This document shows positions 10,228 to 19,322 of a stretch of DNA of 64,000 bases, one piece after another. The notes beneath the pieces are model-generated. The model worked only from the letters and a program-made list of their open reading frames with translations. It had not been told where the DNA came from and made no database searches. Within the stretch, counting starts at the first letter, position 1; each line of letters begins with the position of its first letter. The position numbers and the translations under genes are program-made. This DNA is from Piezodorus guildinii (lineage: Eukaryota > Arthropoda > Insecta > Hemiptera > Pentatomidae), in assembly GCA_023052935.1 (NCBI GenBank), contig JAJSOM010000024.1:1-64000 (forward strand), in the 5' to 3' direction.

Positions 10228-10381
10228 TAAAGAGAGTGTTCTTTCAAATTTTGTGGTCTACACATCTCTATTTAAGACACTATTTTGTCCAAAATTGCAT
10301 GATTATGAGAACAATAATTTCTCGAAACGTCGCATAAATAAAATTGTTTATTCATTGACTGAAACCTGAGAACAACAGAAA

Positions 10382-10449
<68 letters not shown>

Positions 10450-10585
10450 AATAGTTTTCCTTGATATATATTTTATATGTAGGTTGTTTTAAAAATACAT
10501 AGTTTTTAGAAAGTTTATTAATGAAGTTATTCTTTCAATAATTTATATTATAATCGTTTAGTGCCTATTGGTTATTTTTTGAAAA
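10228..10585 (+). repeat. TA-cored dispersed repeat, copy 2
   Basis: The same layout as 8688-9042, with a (TA)n run at 10384-10450. The flanking blocks align almost base for base, so both halves and the TA core moved as one unit. Confidence 0.7.
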
Positions 10586-11035
10586 TACATTTCCTCTTAT
10601 TGTATATTGTTATTTGTTATCTATTTAATATATTTTATAGGTTATTATATAAATTAGGTTATTTGATATATGATAAGTGCGTGTCTAATTTTACTGATAG
10701 GAGACCAAATTATGGTTTGGCAAGAAATTGTTTTTCATATGGATCAGATTATCTAATGAAGATTTATTAGGGCCTGGTATGGCACGCATCAAGTTTACTT
10801 TTTAATAAAATAATAGATAAGATTTAATCTTGATTTAGACAGTTCACACAAAACTCGTTAATGAGTTATATTTTATTAAAAACCATTAATGAATAACATT
10901 AAAACTCGACGAATATCTCAAAACTTGATCGATTTCTATTAAAAGGCATTCATTTACTTAAATACAATGATTATAGATTAGATTTACAATTTTAAGGAGA
11001 TACAGCAAACCGCGATAAAACTTATCACTTATTTA
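10586..11035. other. Unassigned AT-rich stretch
   Basis: One 69-codon frame (10561-10770) starts at a non-ATG codon and has no family features. Nothing else recognised. Confidence 0.45.
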
Positions 11036-11215
11036 TAAAAAATATATATTTATATTGTATTATTATTATATAAATTTATTATTTTGTATATATCGTGTGA
11101 ATGCAGTATGAATGTTGTACTTTATCCCTATTAAAAATGTCCTAAATTGGACAGATTGTAATATTGCTCAATAAAGAATTGTTTTAAAAATTTATAAAAA
11201 ATAAATTATGACTCA
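11036..11215 (+). repeat. J1 LINE 3' UTR fragment
   Basis: It contains 'GTGTGAATG', 'CAGATTGTAATATTGCTCAATAAA' spread over 11098-11175 and an A-rich end, parallel to the J1 3' end at 41330-41412. The gypsy element inserted about 20 bp further on. Confidence 0.55.
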
Positions 11216-11232
11216 AACATAGTCAAATATAT

Positions 11233-11602
11233 TGTGCCATGGTTAACGGTTAAGGTCCAGGTTCTTAGAAAATAAAATTATTAACGATCTTCTACTTTAT
11301 TTCCTTTGTGGCATACAAGCATACGGCAAAACATATTCTTCGTAACACCAACGCTGGGTATCTTTTAAATATATATATGACGGAAGAAAATTAAATAAAA
11401 ATATCCTTATACTGCTTCCTGCTAACTCGGTACTTCCATACATGGATACGTTACGAGACTTTCTACCGGAATGGCCTAAGATCGCGGAATTCCGGTACCT
11501 CCACGGTACTCCCTAGGCGGCGACACTGTACTTTCCATATGTAGGCTCAAGTTTAAAACACCGGGCGGACGAAACCGAGCGGGAAAATTAAAACTTGTTA
11601 CA
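11233..11602 (-). repeat. Gypsy 3' LTR
   Basis: A 370-bp copy matching 17438-17807 with no difference seen. It has a TATA-like run and, further on in the transcript direction, AATAAA (11302-11297) placed to act as the poly-A signal. Confidence 0.95.
11297..11302 (-). promoter_or_regulatory. Polyadenylation signal AATAAA in the 3' LTR
   Basis: AATAAA on the minus strand, about 64 nt before the LTR end and about 60-75 nt after the TATA-like run, a normal R/U5 layout. Inferred from sequence only. Confidence 0.5.
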
Positions 11603-11613
11603 CACTCCCCTCC
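11603..11613 (-). promoter_or_regulatory. Polypurine tract of the gypsy element
   Basis: Minus-strand GGAGGGGAGTG directly adjoins the 3' LTR. In LTR retrotransposons this purine run survives RNase H digestion and primes plus-strand DNA synthesis. Confidence 0.8.
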
Positions 11614-11627
11614 AGCGGGTAAGTCCG

Positions 11628-14600
11628 TCAGGTGGTTTGGAATAACTTAAGCTTCGATGGATGCCATAAACCTACGAACTTTCCATTCTGATCCCTTAAC
11701 TTACACGACCCGCCACCCGTAACTGAGACAACTGTATAAGGGCCTTCATACTTGGGGTTAAGTTTAGCTGCGAGTTTATCTGCTGCTGAAGATAACTGAA
11801 AAGTCATTTTTAAAACCTGATCTCCCGGATGGAAACGATCTTTCCGGCGTCTCAAATTATAACGACTACTCTGATTTATGCTTGCTTTAAGAGAATTTTC
11901 CTCAGCGACATGATGAACTTCAGGCAATTTGGCCACTTTTGCCGCCCAACGAGTCTGTTCTTCTTCGCGAGCTGCTAGAATATCTCCCTCGAGAACTTGG
12001 TGTAAAGGCCTTAGCTCTCTACCGAAATTTAAGAAAGCAGGGCTGAACTTGGTCGAGTCCTGAACTGCGGAATTCAATGCAAATTGGATCTCTCCTAACT
12101 TCTCGTCCCAGCGTTGGTGTTTTTTCCCAAGATACGTGACGATAAGTTGCTTTATATTACGGTTAGACCGTTCTGTGGGATTTGCCTGTGAGTGATAAAG
12201 AGGAGTAGTCTCCCTCTTGATTCCGAACTGCTTAGCTACTTCATCAACAAGATTACTCACAAAGTTCTTTGCATTGTCGGAAATTAATTTCCTAGGTGCA
12301 CCATACCTATATAATATTCGGGACTTTAATTTCGACACTATAACCGAAGAGGTAGCTTTCCTAATGGGACACAATTCCACCCATCGGCTAAATAAATCGA
12401 CGAAAACTAGGAGATAAACGTTGCCTTTAGTGCTTCTAGGATAGGGACCCATAATGTCGACAGAAACGATTTCCCACGGCTGCTTGTTATAGCGAGGGTA
12501 CATCAATCCACGAGGTGGTGTATTTCTGGGTTTTACCTTTTGACACAACTCACACTGTCTCACATATTGGCTTATATCCGAATAAAGACCCGGCCAATAA
12601 TATAGTCTGCTAACCCGCGAGAACGTCTTATCAATCCCTAAGTGGCCAGACTGAGGAAGATCATGATTATCATATATTATAGATCTCCGCAGGTGTCTTG
12701 GAACAACCACTTTCCACTCCTCACTGGGGTCCTCCAACTCTCCTTTCAAAGAGTTCTTCCGATGATACAGTAACTGCCCGTCCTTTATCAACCAGCCAGG
12801 GTGAAATTCTGGGAACTTTTGGACTCTGTAAAATTTCTGATCGTACCATTCATCAGACGATATAGGGGTTCCCGAAGACGAAATATCATTGGAAGAGGAG
12901 CCATGATCGATACCTGTAGATAAAACAGTTATTGCGGCAATTCTGGATAATGCATCGGCCACTGTATTCAGTTTGCCCTTACGGTATTCCACTTTGTAAT
13001 TATACGGTTGTAACCGAAGAGCCCATCTAGCCAAACGACCCGAAGGGTTCTTCAAATTTAGAAGCCACTTAAGACTGGCATGGTCCGTTATAACGGTAAA
13101 GGAATATCCCTCCAAGTAATGCCGATTTTTTTCGATACCAAACAGGACTGCCAGGCATTCCTTTTCGGTGACGGTATAATTTCTTTCAGCTGGACTGAGG
13201 ATACGTGAGCAAAAAGCGATAACCCTTTCTTCGCCATCTTGTATCTGTGTTAAGACAGCTCCTAGACCTGTATCACTGGCATCGGTCTGTAGTTGAAAAG
13301 GCTGCTCGAAATCGGGCCTTGCTAATATTGGTGCTTCAGTCAGTGCTGACTTGAGAGCATTGAAAGAGGCTTCTTGCTCTCCTGACCATATCCATTTAGC
13401 TTTGCGTTTGAGCAAGGATGTAAGGGGAGAGACAACCGCGGAAAAATCTTTTATAAAACGGCGATACCACCCTGCCATTCCAAGGAACCTTCTAAGTTGC
13501 CCAACATTGGTGGGTGGAGGGATCGAAGTAATGGAACTTACTTTGTCTGGATCAACGCTCAGGCCTTCACTATTAACTAAATACCCTAAGTATCTAACTT
13601 CTTTACAACCAAATTTGCATTTATCGGGATTAATACGCAACCCTGAAGCTTTAAGTCGACGAAATATTTTCTGAAGCATGTCTAAATGCAATTTAAAAGT
13701 TGGCGTGCAAACCAAAATATCGTCTAGGAAAACTACAACGTACGGGTATAGTTCGGGTCCAAATATGGCATCGGCTAACCTCTGAAAGGTAGCAGGTGAA
13801 TTGGTTAGCCCAAAAGGCATAACTTTAAACCTAAATAACCCTCTGCCCGGAACTGTAAACGCTGTAATCTCTTTACTAGATTCGTCAGCTAGTGGTACTT
13901 GCAGAAATGCCTGCTTAAGGTCAAATTTGGACAGATATCTCGCTTGTCTAAGTCCGTCTAAAAGAGAAGTCATATTTGGCATGGGATATGAATCTTTACA
14001 AGTAACTTCGTTTACCTTGCGAAAATCGATACAGAACCGGTAACCCGATCCCTTGCGAACCATGACTACCGGAGATGACCATGGAGATTGGCAAGGCTCA
14101 ACTAAGCCTTCTTCTAACATCCGATCAAGTTCCTGGTACATTGCCTCAAGAACTTTAGGCGAGTAGTGGTAGGAGCGTTGCTTAATAGGTTGAGCACCCA
14201 TAACATCTATCTTATGTCTTATACGGGTTGTTAATCCCGGAGAATCTTGGAGAGTTAGCAAACCTTCACTAACTATCTTATCCAGATCTAACTTTTCTGA
14301 GGAACTGAGTGAATTAATACCACAAATTGATGTTTCCCTTCCCTCTATTGGAACATCCTGACGGAACGAAAACTTATGGCTAGGATCGTCTTGAAACCAC
14401 CAGGTTGCTTCACGAAAATTCATGCACATATTAGAATTAACTATAAAATCTAATCCAAACAAAAACATAAATGGAAGTGATGTTAAAGCATACAGTATTA
14501 TGTTGTACGACCTACCTCCAACTGTAATTGGAATAGAGAATATTTTATCCACAATACTGGTACTTCCATTAGCGACACAAATATTAAACTCGGGAATTTC

Positions 14601-14936
14601 CTCAACGACATAACCCAGTTGAAGGAGAATTTTGATCCCTTCTGGTCCAACGAATGAGGTGGTTGAACCAGGGTCAAATAGGGCCAAGTAATTCAACTCT
14701 CTTCGGCACTGTTTTCCTATTTGGAAAACCATGTAAAGCTGTTTAGGGAACGATACGGGATAAAGAGGTACGGTAAAATTTTCTAAAGAATTCGAGGCGA
14801 CATTTGAGGAAACGAGATCAGATTTAGCGGTACAAAAAGGTATACGATACGGAACGGTATTTAGTGGGTCAGCTAAAACTGTAGGAATAGGAATGACCCT
14901 CACTTCCGATTCCCTCGCCCATTTCCCGGAGTACAT
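11628..14936 (-). CDS. pol: Gypsy Pol polyprotein: protease, reverse transcriptase, RNase H, integrase
   Basis: A 1,102-residue polyprotein that copies the element RNA and inserts the DNA. Domains in order: aspartic protease near residue 88 (DPGSTTSFVG, not the usual DTG/DSG) with GLDF near 161; reverse transcriptase with 'YRFCIDFRKVN' near 299, LSKFDL near 335 and the catalytic VVFLDDIL at about 401-408; RNase H with TDAS (551), EKE (591), TDHA (617) and ADALSR (660); integrase with the zinc motif H758/H765/C795/C798 and catalytic D827, D887, E922 (about 34 residues between the last two), then a GPY/F-type module (YEGPYTVV) near the C-terminus. The ATG follows a TAA in its own frame and overlaps gag by 37 nt in the -1 frame, so a frameshift is the likely route to translation. 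No stop or break seen. Confidence 0.95.
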   Translation of the reverse strand: MYSGKWARESEVRVIPIPTVLADPLNTVPYRIPFCTAKSDLVSSNVASNSLENFTVPLYPVSFPKQLYMVFQIGKQCRRELNYLALFDPGSTTSFVGPEGIKILLQLGYVVEEIPEFNICVANGSTSIVDKIFSIPITVGGRSYNIILYALTSLPFMFLFGLDFIVNSNMCMNFREATWWFQDDPSHKFSFRQDVPIEGRETSICGINSLSSSEKLDLDKIVSEGLLTLQDSPGLTTRIRHKIDVMGAQPIKQRSYHYSPKVLEAMYQELDRMLEEGLVEPCQSPWSSPVVMVRKGSGYRFCIDFRKVNEVTCKDSYPMPNMTSLLDGLRQARYLSKFDLKQAFLQVPLADESSKEITAFTVPGRGLFRFKVMPFGLTNSPATFQRLADAIFGPELYPYVVVFLDDILVCTPTFKLHLDMLQKIFRRLKASGLRINPDKCKFGCKEVRYLGYLVNSEGLSVDPDKVSSITSIPPPTNVGQLRRFLGMAGWYRRFIKDFSAVVSPLTSLLKRKAKWIWSGEQEASFNALKSALTEAPILARPDFEQPFQLQTDASDTGLGAVLTQIQDGEERVIAFCSRILSPAERNYTVTEKECLAVLFGIEKNRHYLEGYSFTVITDHASLKWLLNLKNPSGRLARWALRLQPYNYKVEYRKGKLNTVADALSRIAAITVLSTGIDHGSSSNDISSSGTPISSDEWYDQKFYRVQKFPEFHPGWLIKDGQLLYHRKNSLKGELEDPSEEWKVVVPRHLRRSIIYDNHDLPQSGHLGIDKTFSRVSRLYYWPGLYSDISQYVRQCELCQKVKPRNTPPRGLMYPRYNKQPWEIVSVDIMGPYPRSTKGNVYLLVFVDLFSRWVELCPIRKATSSVIVSKLKSRILYRYGAPRKLISDNAKNFVSNLVDEVAKQFGIKRETTPLYHSQANPTERSNRNIKQLIVTYLGKKHQRWDEKLGEIQFALNSAVQDSTKFSPAFLNFGRELRPLHQVLEGDILAAREEEQTRWAAKVAKLPEVHHVAEENSLKASINQSSRYNLRRRKDRFHPGDQVLKMTFQLSSAADKLAAKLNPKYEGPYTVVSVTGGGSCKLRDQNGKFVGLWHPSKLKLFQTT

Positions 14937-16249
14937 TTAGGGCAGGCGTGAATGGAAACTCCTGGGTTACCACAACGATAGCAGAACAACTTACGAGGTA
15001 GCGAACATCTGGAATATACATGTGGTCCACCACAATTCCAGCAATTTAATTTCTTAGCTGTTAGAGCTGGCTGTAAGTCTTTTGAGATGTTTTTATTGTC
15101 AACGATTGATTCAGAACTATTTCTGGATCGTACTTTGGTCGATGGGGATAACCTTTCCATACAACCAACTGACTCGGTTTTCATTCGTTCGAATTCGGGA
15201 TTACAATTTGATTTGTCGGCAGAAGCGTCAGAATCTGTTGGCACCGAGGAACCCGAAGGTAAAATACTATATATTCCCGAGGATTCTTTCTTATACTGCC
15301 TATTTGTAGTGGGATTCGTAAATCGGGATTTCTCTTTTCCATTCGGTTTTTCCGCTCGGCCTTCTTGAGCCATCATCTCGGAGATTCTAGATCGTTCCGT
15401 GACGAAATTTATTAAGTCCCTATAAGAGGGAATCTCAGTCGACTTTATCCGCTCTTCGAACGATCTTCTGGTCCCTGGGTCTAAATTGGTGAGGGCTAAA
15501 TGAAGTTTAATGAAGTCCCCCATATCTTCGATGCCTAAAGCCGATAGGGCGGAAAAATTATTTTCATGTTCGGATAAAAATCTTTGCAAATTATTTGCGG
15601 ACGAATTGTTTAGAGGGGTGAAATCCAACACTCTTTTAATGTAAAATCGGGCTAGCCGTCTTTTATTTTGATAACGAGCAACTACCGCATCATAGGCTAG
15701 GGAATAATTACTTTCCTCTAATGCGAACCCCGAGATAAGGGACAAAGCTTCCCCGCGTAAACTACTTCTTAGATAATGGAATTTTCTTATGGTCGATAAA
15801 GATTTCTCTCTATGAACCATAGAATCAAAAAGAGAATAGAACTCATTCCAGTCTTCCAATTTCCCCGAGAATGTCGGTAAATCAATTCTTGGTAGCTCCT
15901 GAGGAACAGAGTAAGTAGGGGTAGAAAAAACATCAGGTTTCTTTTCCGTGGGAGTACACGTTTTAATTAATTTATAATAATTCGCTTTAGTGGTGTCGAC
16001 TAAATCGAAAAATGAATTTTGTACAGCTGAGGTTTCGACCTTGTCCTTAGTACCCGTCACGGTTGAGTTGTATTCACGGATTTTGGACTGGATCTTTTCA
16101 AAACGCGACTCGTAATTGACCAGCCTATCATAAACTGGTTTAAAATCAACTACTGTATCAACACTCAAGGAGTTTGATTTAGTAAAAATGTTCTGAACTG
16201 CAGCAAATATATCCTCCCGTTCCGATATCAAGACGTCGGGATTACCCAT
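14900..16249 (-). CDS. gag: Gypsy Gag (capsid/nucleocapsid)
   Basis: A 449-residue structural polyprotein expected to build the element's virus-like particle and bind its RNA. The N-terminal third is predicted mainly helical. A capsid-like segment at about 120-290 contains 'LPRIDLPTFSGKLEDWNEFY', the pattern typical of insect retroelement Gags. The C-terminus has a CX2CX3HX4C knuckle (CWNCGGPHVYSRC) and a second Cys-rich motif CX2C...H.CX2C. The frame ends TGA (14902-14900), 37 nt inside pol. An ATG at 16249 is the first in frame after the leader. Confidence 0.9.
   Translation of the reverse strand: MGNPDVLISEREDIFAAVQNIFTKSNSLSVDTVVDFKPVYDRLVNYESRFEKIQSKIREYNSTVTGTKDKVETSAVQNSFFDLVDTTKANYYKLIKTCTPTEKKPDVFSTPTYSVPQELPRIDLPTFSGKLEDWNEFYSLFDSMVHREKSLSTIRKFHYLRSSLRGEALSLISGFALEESNYSLAYDAVVARYQNKRRLARFYIKRVLDFTPLNNSSANNLQRFLSEHENNFSALSALGIEDMGDFIKLHLALTNLDPGTRRSFEERIKSTEIPSYRDLINFVTERSRISEMMAQEGRAEKPNGKEKSRFTNPTTNRQYKKESSGIYSILPSGSSVPTDSDASADKSNCNPEFERMKTESVGCMERLSPSTKVRSRNSSESIVDNKNISKDLQPALTAKKLNCWNCGGPHVYSRCSLPRKLFCYRCGNPGVSIHACPKCTPGNGRGNRK
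14921..14927 (-). promoter_or_regulatory. Candidate -1 ribosomal frameshift site GGGAAAT
   Basis: In gag phase the heptamer reads G GGA AAT, fitting the X XXY YYZ rule; a -1 slip re-pairs on GGG AAA and continues in pol. It sits inside the 37-nt window left between the pol-frame TAA (14939-14937) and the gag TGA. About 6 nt downstream, GGGAAT (14914-14909) can pair with ATTCCT (14894-14889), giving a possible stimulatory stem. Function not shown. Confidence 0.65.
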
Positions 16250-17413
16250 TATGGCAAAGCAAACAAAACGTAAAAAAATTTAAAAACAGAAATAAACTAG
16301 CACTCTGGAAACCGATAATAGAACCTGGAGAAAATTTTCCTTTAAGATAAAATAAAATAAATTCCTACTTTAAGGCAATTAAAATAAAAACCTGTAAAAA
16401 GATTAAACAAAATATAATTTAAATTAAATTAAACTCGGTAAGCGTCCTTTACAAATTCAAGGTACAAGTTGAATAACAGGAAAACAAAGTCTTAAAACTT
16501 ATATGAACCTATCAAAACAAAAGTTTAAGAAATAAATTAATGAGACAAATAACAATTATTCTCAAACTCTAATTAATCTAAATTTTGATTAATAAGATAC
16601 CTTATAAAAACAAAAAATTATTTTGTACAAAAAATTATTTTCTCTGTTATCTAAAGTTATTTACAAAAAAAAATAAAATATTGTTATTATAATAATAATT
16701 CTTATCAACCACAAAATTCATAATTATTAAATCTTAATTAAATACAAGTAAATAAAATCCTAATTTGAAACCTTTTAATTTGAGATTTTAATTAAAATAA
16801 AACAGTCTAAATTTACTAAAACAGTTTAATAAACGTTACTTTTAAATAAAAAATTTTAATCAATATAGAAATATTTTGTATTAAATAACACAAGAAACTT
16901 TTACGGAAGATATATTACCATAAAAAATTAAATGTTTTTCTTCCTAATTAGAACTATATAGAAATATTTTGTCGATACAATAAAGTTTTACGGAATATAT
17001 TACAATTTTTAAAATAAAAATAAAAATAAAATGTTTTTCTTCTTAATTAGAACAATATAGAAATATTTTGTCGATACAATAAAGTTTTACGGAATATATT
17101 ACAATTTTTAAAATAAAAATAAAAATAAAATGTTTTTCTTCTTAATTAGAACAATATAGAAATATTTTGTCGATACAATAAAGTTTTACGGAATATATTA
17201 CAATTTTTAAAATAAAAAAAAATAAAATGTTTTCCTTCGATACGATAATCATAAAAGTCTTAACTTTGTTGATGCAATTGACTATACCTAATACCATGCT
17301 TGCGAATTACTGCAATGCAAATAGTGTCACTTAATTCTTCCAATGTATTATTCATTTCCTTTTAACAAAAAAATAACCATTAAAGTCAGCACTTAACTTA
17401 AAAAATGTCCTTG
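16250..17413 (-). other. Gypsy untranslated leader (about 1.16 kb)
   Basis: It lies between the primer-binding site and gag. It is very AT-rich, has no sizeable ORF and contains a 99-bp tandem array (16861-17229). Such a leader normally holds the packaging signal, but none can be pinned down by eye. Confidence 0.7.
16861..17229. repeat. 99-bp tandem repeat in the gypsy leader (about 3.8 units)
   Basis: Units start at about 16951, 17050 and 17149, each opening with GAAC.ATATAGAAATATTTT and containing GTCGATACAATAAAG. A more diverged unit precedes them (16861-16950). Units two and three are nearly identical, so expansion is recent. Confidence 0.85.
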
Positions 17414-17431
17414 TCCTGGTCTCGGGCGCCA
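17414..17431 (-). promoter_or_regulatory. tRNA primer-binding site of the gypsy element
   Basis: Minus-strand TGGCGCCCGAGACCAGGA begins 6 bp inside the 5' LTR. The TGG start pairs with a tRNA 3' CCA. The first nine bases match the tRNA-Lys type; the remainder does not, so the primer tRNA is uncertain. Confidence 0.75.
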
Positions 17432-17437
17432 TAGATT

Positions 17438-17807
17438 TGTGCCATGGTTAACGGTTAAGGTCCAGGTTCTTAGAAAATAAAATTATTAACGATCTTCTAC
17501 TTTATTTCCTTTGTGGCATACAAGCATACGGCAAAACATATTCTTCGTAACACCAACGCTGGGTATCTTTTAAATATATATATGACGGAAGAAAATTAAA
17601 TAAAAATATCCTTATACTGCTTCCTGCTAACTCGGTACTTCCATACATGGATACGTTACGAGACTTTCTACCGGAATGGCCTAAGATCGCGGAATTCCGG
17701 TACCTCCACGGTACTCCCTAGGCGGCGACACTGTACTTTCCATATGTAGGCTCAAGTTTAAAACACCGGGCGGACGAAACCGAGCGGGAAAATTAAAACT
17801 TGTTACA
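17438..17807 (-). repeat. Gypsy 5' LTR
   Basis: It is the promoter LTR in the element's direction and matches the 3' LTR in length (370 bp) and, by eye, in every base. ATAT follows at 17808-17811 as the target duplication. Confidence 0.95.
17568..17583 (-). promoter_or_regulatory. TATA-like run in the 5' LTR
   Basis: Minus-strand ATATATATATTTAAAA is the only clear TATA candidate in the LTR and lies upstream of the AATAAA signal, as expected for a U3 promoter. The start site is not determined. Confidence 0.4.
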
Positions 17808-17889
17808 ATATGATGTACGGATTTCGTGGTACATCTTATTGTAATGTATTGAGGATACTGAGGGGAGTTCATAATTAAATAATTTTGAT

Positions 17890-18610
17890 ATTAAACAATT
17901 AATTATAACGAACCTTTGTCGGCAAAACATCAAAAGGTGTTTACCTAGCCCCCTAGATTTCCCATCGGTATGGACCCCCCCCAGCGGTACCAGAGACCCC
18001 TGGTAGTTTCCTACAGCGGCAGCCTAAAAGAATATTAACGGTGGTCAAAAGATAAGAATAAGATCACAAGTGCTGTACCGCCAACCGGGGGACTTCCCAT
18101 GTCAGCCCACCCGAGGTGACGAGAATGGGAGAGAAGATTCGTAGGGCAGTCAAGTTTGATCCTCAAGAGGAGTGAGTCGGGTTCCACCTACAAGAAGAGG
18201 AGGTGGCCGTCGGGGTTCTGAGAGCAGCTGGAGGATGATGCCAAGAAAGGGGACCTAAGATGATTCCACCATCGCCAGCCGGTTAAGTGTTTCAAAGGTA
18301 TATCGTTATTTGTAATATTGTATGGCAAAGGTAGTAAAATGTCCCTCAGTGTTCTCAATCACAGTTTTAGGCAATGTGTTAATATAATGATGTGTGTAAA
18401 TTAATAATTATAGTAGTGTATTAATTGAATCTTGTTTACTTTGATCTTACCCTGCATGCCACCTATTGGATTGGTAAACACGATACCTTTGGAAAGGAGA
18501 TCCATGGTATCATTAAATATTGTTTATATATTGACTAAATATAGTAAGTAAGCTAGTTTTTGAAGCTACCGCTGCCTTAGAAAAGCAGCCGGTCAAAAAC
18601 AGAGCATTAT
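17890..18610 (+). repeat. Unclassified dispersed repeat, copy 1 (moderate-GC head, AT-rich tail)
   Basis: The block from about 18230 aligns with 60290-60670: 'GGTAT', 'TATGGCAAA', 'CCTCAGT.TTCT', 'TGCCACCT', 'TTGGTAAACACGATACC', and 'CCGCTGCCTTAGAA' near 18570. The head (17940-18290) is richer in GC than its surroundings and contains no long frame. I cannot assign it to a TE class; a non-autonomous LTR or LINE derivative is possible. Confidence 0.5.
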
Positions 18611-18627
18611 ATAATAAACAATACAAC

Positions 18628-18790
18628 ATAGGATGCGTGCAACTCATGACTTTCACTTACCTCCGATGTTAAAATAAATTTAAGAATTTTTAAAAAGATA
18701 AAAAGATGAAAATAAATTTTTTATCAATTATTTTTATAGAGGAGTAATTTTAATTATGAATGTATTAGTTGGAACAATCCCTTCTTTTTA
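18628..18790 (-). repeat. Family H element, non-hairpin end fragment
   Basis: It opens with GATGCGTGCAACTCATG then ACTTTCACTTACCTCC, the inner repeat of the non-hairpin end, followed by a diverged AT-rich body. Confidence 0.6.
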
Positions 18791-18814
18791 TCTATATATT
18801 AATTTATTATAACA

Positions 18815-19256
18815 TATATAAAACTTGATTATAACAACGTTTCGAGGTACTATCTATGCCTCATCTTCAGATTATTAAAAATCATATATATTTCCATATT
18901 ATATCATAATTTTGGTTATATATAATGTACTATTATTCATACATTATTTTGTCAATTTTCGTTAAAATAATCTCTACTTCACCATTACATAATAATTGTT
19001 TTAACATTTTACTGCTAAATAATTGCAACTATGAAACAGTAAAATGTTAAAACAATTATTATGTAATGGTGAAGTAGAGATTATTTTAACAACAATTGAC
19101 AAAATGTTTCGTATATAAGGGCTATGTATGAATAATAGTGCATTATTATATGACCTATATTATGATATAATATGGAAATATATATGATTTTTAATAATCT
19201 GAAGATGAGGCACAGAAAGTACCTCGAAACGTTGTTATAATCAAGTTTTATTTATG
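18815..19256. mobile_element. Long foldback element with hammerhead-like motifs in both arms
   Basis: Arms of about 200 bp (18815-19014 and 19037-19256) are inverted repeats around a 22-bp centre, with only a few small gaps. Each arm carries, reading outward, CTGAAGA, a GAGG...CCTC stem and GAAACGTTGTTAT: on the plus strand at 19199-19235 and on the minus strand at 18870-18834. Flanking bases can pair as a short stem I. No ORF. Penelope-type terminal repeats carry hammerhead ribozymes; whether this is one is an inference. Confidence 0.7.
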
Positions 19257-19322
19257 TTATAATTATAAAACACATATTTCCCAACGTGACACCATCATTT
19301 TTATCCCCGAACTGAAAAACTC

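Larger units (their letters stand above)
11233..17807 (-). mobile_element. Complete Ty3/gypsy LTR retrotransposon (6,575 bp)
   Basis: Two 370-bp LTRs (11233-11602 and 17438-17807) flank a 5.8-kb interior in the order, on the minus strand, LTR, primer-binding site, long leader, gag, pol, polypurine tract, LTR. LTRs start TGTAACA and end GGCACA (TG...CA). The 4-bp sequence ATAT lies immediately outside both ends (11229-11232 and 17808-17811), a target-site duplication of the size gypsy integrases make. The LTRs appear identical by eye and both ORFs are open, so insertion looks recent. No envelope gene is present: pol stops 25 bp before the 3' LTR. Confidence 0.95.

Noticed and set aside
13351..14613. 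Plus-strand frames of 63-107 codons inside the gypsy element
   Set aside because: They are antisense shadows of the intact pol frame.
11628..14936. An envelope gene or retrovirus status for the gypsy element
   Set aside because: Pol ends about 25 bp before the 3' LTR, leaving no room for a third ORF.
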